Shown here: piece by piece, positions 52,577 to 64,000 of the stretch
Numbering within the stretch: position 1 is the stretch's first letter
Layout of the letters: every line of letters begins with the position of its first letter
NCBI RefSeq assembly: GCF_020379485.1
Contig: NC_063448.1
Coordinates: forward strand, 7,959,726 to 8,023,725
Direction: 5' to 3'
Length of the DNA stretch: 64,000 nt
Origin: Brassica napus
Taxonomy: Eukaryota; Streptophyta; Magnoliopsida; Brassicales; Brassicaceae
The notes under the pieces: model-generated
Databases searched by the model: none
What the model saw: the letters and a program-made list of their open reading frames with translations, nothing else
What the model was told of the DNA's origin: nothing
Made by a program: the position numbers and the translations under genes

Positions 52577-55500
52577 ATGGGAGGAGCTTGCTCAAGGAAG
52601 AGAGATCAACACGTCGAGGATATTCTAAACAGAGGCGCCTGTGGAAAATACAGCAAGAGTTCGAGTTCGAAATGGTTGGCTACTTCGCTCTCTAGGTCAG
52701 GCTCTTGTGTTAAACGGACTAAGGGAGAATGCCCTTCGCTTTTGGAGCTCTGTGTCCGCAAGATACAGGAGGTTTATATATTGTTTTTGTTTTATTTTAT
52801 ACTAGTCAGGCTGTGACTTTGATTTTGTTTTTTATTCGATAACGGAATGTTTCAACTTTGTTGCAATCACAGGACATAGATAAATACACCACATTCTCTG
52901 ACCTACCTAGAGATATAAGTCAGCAGATATTTGATGAGCTGGTGTGTTCCCAACGGTTGAGTTTAAAGTCTCTCGAGGCATTTCGAGACTGTGCCATCCA
53001 GGTAAAGTCATTAGCCTTTTCTCTTGTTACGATTCCCCTTCATGCTCATCTCATATTAGTGTATTTGGGAAAACAGGATCTGAACTTGGGAGAGTACCCT
53101 GGGGTTAATGATGACTGGATGGATGTCATCTCCTCGCAAAGTACATCACTGCTTTCTGTTGATTTCTCGGGGTCTGATATCACCGACTCTGGCCTGGTTT
53201 CTTTAAAAGGTTGCAAGAGCTTGGAGTCCTTAAACTTTAATTTCTGTGACCAGATATCAAACCGCGGTCTCGAGCATCTTAGCGGTAAACTTTCCTCATT
53301 TTCAGACATTATTTAGTTGATGTGTATGAAGCAGTGTGTTATACTATTTACACCTCTATTTTGCTTGTCAAAGCTTTCCTTGGTACTCTTTGATTGGATG
53401 TGTCCGTAAGTTGAATGATAACTATTGGCACACAATTTCAGGACTCTCAAACTTGACAAGCCTGAGCTTCAGAAGAAACGCTGCAATCACAGCACAAGGC
53501 ATGCGTGCCTTTTCCAACTTTGTTAACATGAAGAAACTAGATCTTGAGAAGTGTCCTGGGATTCACGGTGGGCTTGTTCACCTGCGAGGTAAAATAGTTA
53601 CATGTTGTGTTTTCATTTCTTGTGTGTTTCTGGCATCTCATGTTATTGATGGACTAATCCAAAAGCCAGTTGGTTTATGATTCCACTTGACTAAGCAATG
53701 TCTTTTCTTCAATCTTCTTTAGCTTTTCTGAAAGTTTCTGTGTGTTCCCAGATTTAACCAAATTAGAGTCCTTGAACATAAAGTGGTGTAACTGCATAAC
53801 GGATGCAGACATGGAGCCTATCTCAAGTAACAAGAACATGCGCCTCTCCTTCACATATTTTTTTTTTTGTACTTTGTCCAATAGATGTGCTTATTATTTC
53901 TTGCTTCCAGAGCTTACAAATCTGAGGAGTTTACAGATTTGCTGTAGTAGGATTACCGATTTTGGTATCAGCTACCTTAAAGGTACTTGAATTGGGAGGT
54001 TTTCCTGTTTTCACCATTTGTCTCACATCTTCTCGTCGTACCCTAAGTTGGCTCGTCTAAGCAATCATTTATCACACTCTTGGTTCAGGGCTAAACAAGC
54101 TTAACTTATTGAACTTGGAAGGGTGCCGTCTTGTTACCGCTGCATGCCTGGAGACACTCACAGGTTTGTATAGCCGTCCTTGTATTTTCTCTGTGACTGT
54201 CCAGTCAATTGGATGTATGAACTAATACGAGGCCTCTTATGTTTTCTGTAGCTCTTACGGAGTTGATGTTCTTGAACCTCAATAGATGCAATTTTTCAGA
54301 CAGTGGGTGTGGAAAGTTCTCTGGTGAGTCTTCCTTAAACTCGTTTTTGCTTTGCTAAATACTCAGCAATTCTCTGCGAGTAGATGACTTTGTGGGCTTT
54401 CCACCTACCTTTGCAGATTTAGTTAATTTGAAGATCTTGAACTTGGGAATGAACAACATTACAAACTCATGCTTGGTCCACCTCAGAGGTTGTCTCATTT
54501 TCCTATTTCCATTATAATTTGTTTGTTTGTGTCATCTCTATTTACCATGTGTCTGAGAAATGACTTGATTAAATACCTTGTCAGGGTTGACAAAGTTGGA
54601 GAGCTTGAACTTGGATTCTTGTAGAATTGGTGACGAAGGACTGGTACATTTATCAGGTGATTGCTTACTTGCTTTTCCTGCTCTTATCACGGATTCTCCC
54701 ATATTCATATATACTCCTGTGGTTTTAGGTATGCTTGGGTTGAAATCTCTGGAGCTGTCTGATACTGAAGTAGGAAGCCATGGGCTTCGCCATCTCTCTG
54801 GTAAAACATTATTCCTTTGACCTTTCCCTTTTGCATCTTTTGTCTTCTTTGGTCTATGCTAGTGTTGATTCTGCGCATTTATGTTACAATGTAGGTCTCT
54901 CGAACCTGGAGAGCATAAACCTGTCATTCACTGTTGTCACCGATAGCGGTTTAAGGAAGTTATCTGGTTTGACATCTCTTCGAACGCTGAACCTAGATGC
55001 TCGTCATGTCACCGATGCTGGCCTTTCCGCGCTCACTAGTAAGTCAATTCAGTGCTTCTCGCTTCAGTCATCAAGTTGCATGTTCCTCAAGAGTAAATGC
55101 TGAGATGTCTTGTCTGTTTTTTTGTTGTAGGTTTGACTGGATTGACTCACCTTGATCTCTTCGGTGCTCGTATCACGGATTCTGGAACAAATCATCTACG
55201 AAGTAAGTCTTCATTGCTTGCTAGATAGATACACTCTTCTTCTCCTGCTTCCTGAACTGTTTGGTTGGTTTTGTTTTGATAACAGACCTGAAGAAACTGC
55301 AGTCACTTGAGATATGTGGTGGTGGATTAACTGATGCTGGTGTCAAGAACATAAAAGATCTTTCATCCCTCACGCTCCTCAATCTATCACAAAACTCGAA
55401 CCTCACAGACAAAACACTGGAGTTGATTTCCGGTAAGAATTCAATTCGGTCATTTCTTGAAGTCATCCGACAAGTCATATGTACTTGAAACCTGAAGTAT

Positions 55501-55697
55501 GATAACCCGCAGGGTTGACCGGATTGGTCTCTCTAAACGTCTCAAACTCTCGAGTATCAAACTCAGGATTGCGTCACCTGAAGCCGTTGAAGAACCTGAG
55601 ATCTCTGACCTTGGAGTCCTGCAAGGTCTCTGCTAACGACATCAGGAAGCTTCAGGCCACCGATCTGCCAAACCTGGTCACCTTCCGCCCTGAATGA
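52577..55697 (+). CDS. Leucine-rich-repeat protein with N-myristoylation motif (At1g15740-like)
   Basis: Fifteen coding exons: 52577-52771, 52873-53001, 53077-53284, 53442-53588, 53752-53826, 53911-53982, 54089-54163, 54252-54323, 54417-54488, 54585-54656, 54729-54800, 54895-55038, 55131-55202, 55286-55432, 55513-55697. They give 578 residues (Arabidopsis about 585). MGGACSRKR at the N-terminus fits N-myristoylation. Residues about 70-105 (FSDLPRDISQQIFDELV) look like a degenerate F-box. From about 125 to the end there are roughly 17 tandem LRRs of 24 residues (LESLNLDSCRIGDEGLVHLS). Most middle exons are exactly 72 or 75 bases, one repeat each, all in phase 1, so the array grew by exon duplication. 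The molecular role is not established to my knowledge. Confidence 0.93.
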
Positions 55698-56207
55698 AAT
55701 ATTTTCAAGTGGCAAATTCACTATCTCTGTAAATAGATCGATCTCTTATGGTTTCAGACAAAGTCACCTGTCTTCCTTGTATATATATATATACGTGGTG
55801 TCCAAAACAAATGCTCTTATTCGAATTAATTGCAGAAGAAACTGTAAATAAAGCTTTATAAGCTATGGTTTACTCTTCTATGTTGTCAGCTTTTGGGATC
55901 TCTTTGGTGTGCTTATTTACCGAAGTGAGCTGATTGCTCTTGTAAATGTATGTAAAGATCTGAAACATCGTTTGTATTCTTATTTAATTTTAAATTTATT
56001 TTTCCCTGGCAACAAAGAAAATCTTGGAAGGGTTTAAGCTCAGATAAGGAAAGGAGAGAAACAACTTTGCTACTGAATTACTGTGAAACAATATGTTACA
56101 TCTAAAACATGTCAGAATCCTTGGGTCACAAGTCTTTCTACCAAAAACAAATAAAGAAAGACTTTTGAAAGGAAAAGAGTCTGGGAGGTAGGCGACTCTG
56201 GATCAGA
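55698..56207. other. Convergent 3' UTRs of the LRR gene and TOPLESS
   Basis: The two stop codons face each other across 510 bp. A (TA)n stretch lies near 55780-55793 and an AATAAA-like signal near 55849 for the LRR gene. The TOPLESS 3' UTR enters from the right. No other gene fits. Confidence 0.6.
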
Positions 56208-59200
56208 TCATCTCTGTGGCTGATCAGAGGCAGAGGCTCCAACAGATGGTGCAGCCGCTGCGCCGCTTGCGGACCCGTTCTCGGCAGGTGGAGCCACTCC
56301 CCATTTACCTTCAGACTCAACAGGTTCGAATATATGAACTCCTCCGTCTGAGAGTCCAACCGCAAACATGTTTGGTTCTTGAGGATGTGCAGCAATCACC
56401 AGTGGATGTACGTTCGAGTTGCTGCACAAATGAACAAGCAAAAGCTTCATCAAGATTGTTCTATTCTCTTGCAAGATCCTTTTTGAAAGAAATTTCACTC
56501 TGTTGCTTACCTGAGACTAGCTGGTAGATACGCAGAAGGGTTGACTCGGCAGCGCAACCTTAGATTTGCAGAGCTAAACACACAGATCGTTGCATCCATA
56601 AAACTCGCATAGACCAGTTGGCTATCACATGAGAACGTTGCATGAGTGATCGGAGCTGATGATTCTCTCACTGGCCACTGAAACAAGTCAATACAGTCGT
56701 TGATCAAATGCAATACAGTGTAAATATCTTTGAGAGAAAGAAAGAGGGGGAACTGTAACTAAAGTGTACCTGTTTCATGCATTCGAGCTTGGTTGTTTCG
56801 TAAATTGCAAGCTGTGTCTCGTGCACCACGAGGAAGTGAGCTTGATCTTGGTGGAACTGAACACGCGTGTCTGAAGGTGCAGTGTTTGGTCTTCCCTGTG
56901 GAAGTGGCAGAACCTTGCTTCTCTGCTTCTCCCATCCATCTGTGTTCCATACACAAAGCTACAACCAAAAAAAAAGAAAAAAATCGTTTAATCAAATCTT
57001 TTAATCATCTCACTGGTTGTCAACATTAAAGAATGGCTTTTTAAGGTGAGAACCTGAGCATCTGCTCCAGAAGAAACCAGCACATTTAACACATTGGAGA
57101 AGGCAAGACCAGTTATTCTCTTTGAATGACCTTTAAGCTTACTCTTCACCTGCACGAGCAATCAAGGAACATGTTGCTTCTTACTTCCTCTAAGTTCTTA
57201 TCAAGAGATTTGGATTCATTACCTCGTCAACACGGACGTTATAAATCTGAATAGTACTATCATCCATTCCTATAGCAATGATATTGTTGTCTTGAGGGTG
57301 GAAAGCAAGAAAAGTTGCAGCAGGTGGTGGTGGCATGAAAGTAGCCATCGTCTAGCAAATTATTTTAACCAGGGGCAGTCAAGTCAAAATGAACACACAA
57401 AACATCAAAACCTTAACCATCAGTGTGTCCTCATTACCTTAAACGTCATCATGTTAAACAAGGAGATCTTTCCTCCAGAGGCTGACATAACATACGAATC
57501 ATTCTTGGATAAAGCAAAACAAGGGACAGCTTCTTCAGGATTGTTTTCAGCAGCGTCGTTAGTCATGAGGATCCCACTTGCTGGTTGCCATTGCTGAGGC
57601 GGTAAAGAAGCTGTCGCCTACAAGAAACCGAGAGATGTAGAGACATTTAGTTTTATCATTATTTGACCAAGCAAGTGAGAGACTCAGTTTTGCACCTTTC
57701 CGGTTGCGTTGCGGTCGTTCCTCTGCCATTTCCATAGAAGATGAATAGCGTTTGATGCCAACGCCAGTATAGCGTTTCCTGAATTAGTGAAAATCAGTCT
57801 TGATATCTGCAAAACGTTATATGATCAGAACCTGCATGTATATGATCAGAAAATGTATAAATATTTTTGTACCTTAGCAACTCTCAGATTCTCAGGGAGT
57901 CTCAGTGACCTGCATTGAGAAGGCTCGCTGACTTCAGTAAGCTTCCATATCTTAGACTTATCATTTGGTTCTTCTGTAATCACTGGCTTCACATCCACCA
58001 TGTTCCTCGAATCTCCATTCTACAAAGTGCAAAGTGATGATGAGTGATGGTAATGTAATATAGAAATGAGTGAAAGAACAAAGAAAAACAATACTCCTAA
58101 TTTTAGAGTTCTCACCCCACTTAGAAAAATAAAGTTACAATTCCGAAAATAACCTTACTATAATACATAATTTATAAAACAAAAAACATAAATATGTAGT
58201 AGTTATCTTAATTTTTTTTTTTGTCAAAGTAGTTATCTTAATTAATATGAGCAAAATAAATAAAGAAGCTATAAATTTACATAAACACAAAACTATTATC
58301 TTTTCTTTGTGGAACGGAGAGAGTGTTTATTACCATTCCTTGGATGGAAACTACATTGGCTGGTCGATCTGTGAGTCCAGCACTCGTAGCAGCAGCAGCT
58401 GCGGCTGCTGCAAGGCTACTTATCGCAGGCTGCAAATGTAAAATTGAAGTGTTGAAGAAACTTTCAACTATGCATAAGTCATATAAAGCTTTAGCTAAGA
58501 GTTTAAGTATACCTTGGAGGATTCAGATGAAACATTCTCAAAAGTGTGCAACAGTCTTAAACCATCTGAGTTAGCCATAACCTTGATCACATTCTCGTTT
58601 CCAGACACGGCCAAGAGAGAGCCTTCCTTGTTAAACCGGATACGCGGACTTGCCTGAAGACCTCCATCGCCATCAATGGCAGTCAAAAGCTGCACATTGT
58701 CCATATCCCAGAACTTGATGGAGAAGTCATCACCCGCAGCTAGGTAACGGTTTTTAGTCGTATCAAACTGCACAACGCCGAGAGAACGCTTGTGGAATCC
58801 TTGGTAAGTTCTTTTAACAGCTCCTTCACTCTCATTCCACTCAACTATGTAAGACTCTCCATCTTTACTCGTCCCACAAGAGAACAGCCTAGTTCCATCT
58901 GCACTATAGGCCATTGTAGTGCACCAGCGACCAGGTGCATCGTAGTCAACTCGAGAACCCATGTTATCATACAACCATGCCTTGATTTTCCCATCTAGAG
59001 CTGTCGAGAATATGAACTTGAAGACGAGAAGAAAACAAAAAAAACATCAGAAAATATGTAAGGGAAAGGGAGGGAGATCAATGGGTTAGCTAAGCTTACC
59101 TGAATGTTTTCCTTGTAGTGAGGACAGATGGAGTAAACAGGAGCTTCATGGCCTTCAAAAGTATGTCTTTTGACACCAGTTGCAGCGTCCCAGACCTTGA

Positions 59201-61408
59201 TGGTTTTGTCATCACCACAGGTTATTACACACAGTTGCTTGTTTGGAGTTGAGAAGGAGATATCATTCACACCACCAACATGAGCATCAATCTGAAACAA
59301 ATCACAATATTAAAAGACAATCATCTCCACAGAAAGAATGTCATAAAAAAGAGAGGCTTGTAAATATTTATGAGACCTCAAGGTGTTGCCTCATGTCTTC
59401 ACCACCATGATAAGAGTATAGTTGTACAATATGTCTCGAGTAAGCAACTCCTGCATTAGAGAACGTTATGGCAGAGTTATATTAGTTGCATTCTTGCGCG
59501 CATATGAGTTTAAAAGGTGAATTTCTTTACCGAACAAGGAACCGTCAGGACTCCATATCACACGGTTGACAGATACGACAGGTTCTTTCACCAGAGCAGC
59601 CTGTAAGGGCATTGAACATTTGCTTATATCCCAGACTTTGAAGGTCTTCTGTACTAATCGTTCACGAGAACCAACTTCCCACAGCCCTATATCTCCTACA
59701 TTTGTACCAACTGGTACAAGGATGTAATCGAATTTAGAACATGTCTGATTATGATTTAATAGTACATGGATAGAGGATGAAACAGAACCTAGAAGCAGAG
59801 TTTGTTTAATTGGGTGGAAGTCCATGCTCATGGGAGATGAGCCTTGAGTCAAAGTTCGTGCAACTGTCTTGGGCAAGTCATCAGGTGCTTTAAAAGCCGG
59901 GCTGTGACCATGAGCCTGCCCTGGGAAAGACATTGGCAACATGCTCACACCTAGACTCACCTCGTCAGCGATTCCCATAGGCCTTGTTCTTTTTGAGACG
60001 TGTTCAGACTCTGCTGATGGGTAGTCTAAAGCAGTTGGAGGAGTTCTCGGGTGCTTCAATGCCGCTGTACCAAAATAAGAAAGAAGCTACACTGTGAGCA
60101 CATTGCACAGTTTAAATGAAAGAAACACATTTGACAAGAAAGTGGCACCTGAGATAGATGGACCACCAAGAGCAATGGCTCCAGCAGAGACAGCTGGGTG
60201 TGGGACAGAAGATGGACTAGACATCCAACCAGCAAGAGGAGTTTGAACCGGTGAGGCCGTTGGTTGAAATGGCTGGAGAGATAGAGAGATTCAAACACTT
60301 TTTGCCACAGGTGAAACTAAAAGGAAAAAAAGATAGAGAGTAACTTTACCCCATGTGCACCTAAAGGAGGAAACCCTCCAGCTTTTGGTATCCCTCCAAG
60401 CAGGGGATTGTTCACAGGAGAGGGAGCTCGTGCACCATTTGGAGGGCCACAAGAATGATCCACAAAAAGAGTCTTTATATCCGGATTTGGCCTTGGGTTT
60501 TTACAAAGCTGATGTTGCCAATTCAAGCTGCAAGTTAGGAGGAATGAGTTAAATGGCAAGAGCTAAGAAGTGAATAAGACTAAGCAGAAGCTAACCTCTG
60601 GTTGATCAGAGTCCTCAGCCTTGAGTTTCTAAGAGTAGGAAACTGCAGTTTATCGCGGAACAAGGGATTAGCCTCAATCAACTTCTTGAGTTCCACCAAC
60701 ATGATTGATCTTGCTGACTTGGTGTCTCCATACTTGGATAACTGTTCATTCTCCCTAAAAAAAGTTCAAACACTTTAATCCTCTGTCTTTTGCACTATCA
60801 CACTACCTTTGGACTGCATTAATCAAATATCACTTTAATTACCTGAAGTTCTCTAACGTCAAGAGCTGCGTTATTTCTTTGAAAAGCTCCTCGTTAAAAG
60901 TTGAAAACACTTTCAAATCCTTCACTAGTATTTCCACCGCCTTGGGACGATCATGCCTAGGAACCAAAAAAAAAATAATAATCACAAATCAAAACTTTTC
61001 ATCTTTTGTTATAACAAAGCTCCATCCATCACTACTTACTTATCCAAAGCCTCGAGATACTTCTGCTTTCTAATCTCGAAGAATATCTTCATAGAGTATC
61101 TATTATCATCTACTTTTGTGAAACCAGAGAGATACTTCTCAACCTCATCCCAGTTCCCATTATGCACCTCATCCTCAAAATACTTCATGTTGAAGAAAAA
61201 TCCAGATTCTTGTTCAAGCCTTAACATGACAACGACAACAAAAAATTACAAAAAAGAAGAAGAAATGAGCAATAATAGATCGAAGTGGGCGCGTGTGGTG
61301 AAATCTACAGAGACAAACAAGTACTTACTTGTGAACAGTCTCTTTAAACTTCTCCTCGTCTAGAAACTGTAAGATCAGGAACACGAGCTCTCTACTAAGA
61401 GAAGACAT
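56208..61408 (-). CDS. TPL: TOPLESS transcriptional co-repressor
   Basis: Twenty coding exons on the minus strand: 61329-61408, 61040-61219, 60843-60956, 60596-60754, 60350-60527, 60149-60272, 59789-60064, 59531-59710, 59377-59450, 59100-59291, 58513-59016, 58334-58429, 57873-58019, 57696-57806, 57438-57617, 57223-57351, 57054-57149, 56770-56958, 56511-56677, 56208-56421. They total 1129 residues (Arabidopsis TPL 1131). A LisH-CTLH region (1-92) and the TOP/EAR-binding domain (to about 210) are followed by a Pro-rich linker and two WD40 propellers (about 340-1130). The protein binds EAR motifs of repressors such as Aux/IAA and JAZ-NINJA, and recruits histone deacetylases. Residue 176 in this model is Asn (LINQS), the site changed in the dominant tpl-1 allele. 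A further intron (61470-61829) lies in the 5' leader. Confidence 0.97.
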
Positions 61409-62000
61409 GTTTCTCTCGGACTTTTTCAACTCAGATGCACAAGAACCGCCTAGGCTATCACCAGATCTGCAAATTTTATAATGTTGACTATAAACATAAA
61501 CGGCGGAAATGAGCTATAACCTGGGTTTTCGAGTTTATATTTATTTTATTTTTAAAAAAAAAATCAATACTTTTAACTAGAAATCGAACCTATATCTGAA
61601 TAATTATCCATACATAACCAAAAATCAGGTCTTCAATAGCTTAAAAAGAGATTTTTTTTACTGCATGAAAAAGCAAAATAATTATCAAAAAGGAAAGAGA
61701 GAAAAAAAGAAAAGCAAAACCCAGAAAAGCTAATGGCAAAAGGATTGAATAAAAAAAAAAATATTCTGAAAATCGAAACAGCTAGATTCCATTAACAGAG
61801 GCAAAGGTAGAAGCGTGAAGCTTACTTACCATAAAAGAAGAAAGAGATCGATGTTGATGAAGAAGAAGACCAACGTTTCTCTCTCTCCACAGACGAAACA
61901 GATGATGGATTGGTTTTTTTGGACTCTTTTTTTTTTTCTTCTCACCGAACAAAGCTTCTTTTTCTATCTATCTAGAGATGGGATTTTCTCTCTCTTCAAT

Positions 62001-62009
62001 ATTATATAC
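62001..62009 (-). promoter_or_regulatory. TATA box of TOPLESS
   Basis: On the minus strand the sequence reads GTATATAAT, about 170 bp upstream of the leader intron donor (GTAAGTAAG, at 61829 on the minus strand). That gives a first non-coding exon of roughly 140 bases. Confidence 0.45.
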
Positions 62010-63692
62010 GGACATTAAAACTTGCAGAAGTGGAGATTTTAATAAGAGAAGGTGACAGATAATTGGATGCTAATAAGTAACCCAACTTATCACTCCAAGA
62101 AAAGCTAACTGCGATAAGCAGGAGTGATAAGTAGAGTAGCTTATCCCTAGGAGTTAATCGGCTACATTTCTCGACGCTATCAGCTCGGAATATTAGTTGC
62201 CAGCTGTAACTTTAAAGAGGGGTGATCCTCTACATAACGATGGGTTTACACTTATTTAGGAAGCCGTCGATCTCATACGAAAGCGCTGAGGACGGCGATC
62301 TAACGGCTAGAGTTTTATTCAATGTGTCAGGCTTGTCTCAGATCCCTCGTGGCACGACAAAGCTTTATTTATCTTTGACTTCCTTATCCTCGAGTTTGAC
62401 TGATATTTACGGATATGACATTGAACCAAATTGCTCTTGATATGCGGTACTACATCGAACATCACGTGATGGAGAAATGTTCAACTCGTAACGAAGATGC
62501 TAAAAATGATATACATTTTAAAAATGATATGTAAAGAAGATGCTATAATACGAATATATATATATTAAAAAGTAAGAAACCCTAAAAATGATATACATTT
62601 TTTTTTTTATATGATATACATTTTTAACTGCCTAAAAAGTAAAAATGATATACATCTCAGTTTATCGCGATTTATCACGATGTTTTAATAATTCAATGAG
62701 ATTCATATAAACACGATACTGATTTTTTGTTCTTTAAATATTTTAGTATTGCTGATCATTTTTTTTGTCGAGCAACATGTGTTGATTAATATGAATGTTG
62801 TTATGGTTTTTCTATCAAATTATTCTTTTTAACGTTTTCAATACGGGTAAACTTAGTGTATGATTGGTTGTGTACATTTCCATAAACTCAACTAGAAGAT
62901 ATGGACTGTAGTTCTTATTTTTCTACACAAAGACAAATTACTTGCATTGACTATTATTGTTTCGAGAAAGAATTACACAAATTTTAACGCTTTACCTCTT
63001 GACCACACTGTATATAAATACAAACTTTATACTACTTTATAATATAGAATTTAATTAAAATTTTGCTTTTAGGAGCCGGTAGCTAGATGGGAATGAGGTG
63101 GACCACCGCGGTTTTCAACTTTACAAAATGGCAGAGGAAGTACAAGAGGGACCTTAGAAATTAATAAAAATGTAAAACATAAAGATTAATCTCAGCTTTT
63201 TATTTAGAAAAAAAAAGACTGAATGTACTTAGAGAGTTTAAAATTAGGGACAAGATTTCGAAGCAGTATGGGCAGTTAATGTGACTGGTGTAGTCTATTA
63301 TTATTGGCATTCATGTATGTGACTGGTGTATCTAGAGTCGCACGTTTGAGTATTTGACATCTATCCCGTCCAAACACTAACACTGTCGCCTCACCATCAC
63401 CACACGTAAAGTATAACTACATATAATACTCAAACGTATACATGTAGCGACGAATCCAGAATTTTCAATTATATTACTAAACTCGATAAAAAGTCATTCT
63501 CTAAAACATTAAAATAATATTCTTAGCACTTTTAGATTTGTTCAAATTTCAACATAAACGCAAGCAAATAAGAAACTAATGTCTTAGTTACGCTTAAAGA
63601 CTTTCACAAACGAGACTATGGATCATAGGTTAGGATGCTTCAGGCCGAATTTCAGGTTCTTGGAGTAAAAACCATACATTTTTTAATATATA
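62010..63692. other. Intergenic region, no firm gene
   Basis: This contains the TOPLESS promoter and AT-rich DNA. A frame opening at an ATG at 62240 and ending at 62440 (67 codons, starting MGLHLFRKPSISYE) is moderately coding-like but unidentified and unsupported by splice sites. Confidence 0.4.
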
Positions 63693-63940
63693 CTCTCTTT
63701 GTTCCTAAATATAGGATGTTTAGAATAGTTTTTGTGTTCCAATATGTATGTTGTTCTCATATTTCTAGATAACTTTAAGTTTATCAAAAACTGTGTAATC
63801 AATCAAATTTAATAGTTCTATTTTGTAATTGGTTGAATAGTTTTTAATTTAAAATTTTAATGATATTTTTTTAGATAAAAAATAATTTTCTTAATAAGTG
63901 TGTTTTACCTAAAAAATCTTATATCTAGGAACAGAGAGAG
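63693..63940. mobile_element. Stowaway-type MITE
   Basis: The left end CTCTCTTTGTTCCTAAATAT and the reverse-complemented right end CTCTCTCTGTTCCTAGATAT are near-perfect inverted repeats. TA flanks both sides (63691-63692 and 63941-63942). The interior is AT-rich and non-coding. Its 248 bp is typical of the mariner/Stowaway group. Confidence 0.88.
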
Positions 63941-64000
63941 TATGATTTAGCAACGAAATATACATAATAGTTCAGAAATATTATATAAATTATATAATTT

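Noticed and set aside
59466..60059. Continuous frame reading through the TOPLESS intron at 59711-59788 as one exon.
   Set aside because: Good GT-AG borders and the Arabidopsis protein both support splicing; recorded as a possible retained-intron form instead.
62240..62440. 67-codon open frame (MGLHLFRKPSISYE...) upstream of TOPLESS as a small gene.
   Set aside because: No recognised domain, promoter or splice context; kept only as a note in the intergenic entry.

Overview
The window looks like nuclear DNA from a Brassicaceae plant, most likely Brassica or a close relative. Five genes match, in order and orientation, a stretch of Arabidopsis chromosome 1 as I remember it: a kelch F-box gene (At1g15670 type), a vacuolar H+-pyrophosphatase (AVP1, At1g15690), a plastid CobW-like GTPase (At1g15730), an LRR protein (At1g15740) and TOPLESS (At1g15750). 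All five give intact spliced models that I assembled by hand from GT/AG borders. At1g15680, 15700, 15710 and 15720 are not recognisable here, apart perhaps from one orphan exon at 43207-43419.

Layout. Positions 1-5906 hold a possible gene end, two small MITEs and the intronless kelch F-box gene. Positions 5907-36390 are a nest of transposons separating the kelch gene from AVP1. The shell (5907-27681) has long inverted arms and a decayed MuDR-type transposase exon. Inside it sit an Athila-like LTR element with gag-protease only (8098-16218, target duplication ACGAC), a small element with telomere-like repeats (18648-19162), a short inverted-repeat element (about 19799-20384) and a decayed LINE (20839-27377). 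Next comes a second inverted-repeat pair holding a better preserved LINE (28300-34162) and a hAT-type element (34332-35164). A second copy of the telomere-like element lies at 35963-36390, and a 1 kb foldback element at 38411-39459 ends about 350 bp upstream of the AVP1 start codon.

Positions 39811-45828 hold AVP1 and, on the opposite strand, the CobW gene. The divergent promoter region between CobW and the LRR gene was expanded by a LINE-derived retroposon (46929-51900). That retroposon was then hit by a compact LTR element (47719-51801) whose single internal ORF has no gag, protease or polymerase signature that I recognise. This compact element, with a second ORF lying inside its LTRs, is the best candidate for something poorly described. 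The LRR gene and TOPLESS (convergent) fill 52000-62000, and the end is AT-rich intergenic DNA with one Stowaway-type MITE.

The host genes have no evident joint pathway; their adjacency is inherited gene order. The kelch protein is a ubiquitin-ligase adaptor, AVP1 acidifies the vacuole, the CobW protein is a plastid GTPase/metallochaperone, and TOPLESS is a general co-repressor. The transposon layers can be ordered: shell, then Athila and LINE inside it; retroposon, then compact LTR element inside it. Eight insertions have target duplications that I could read directly.
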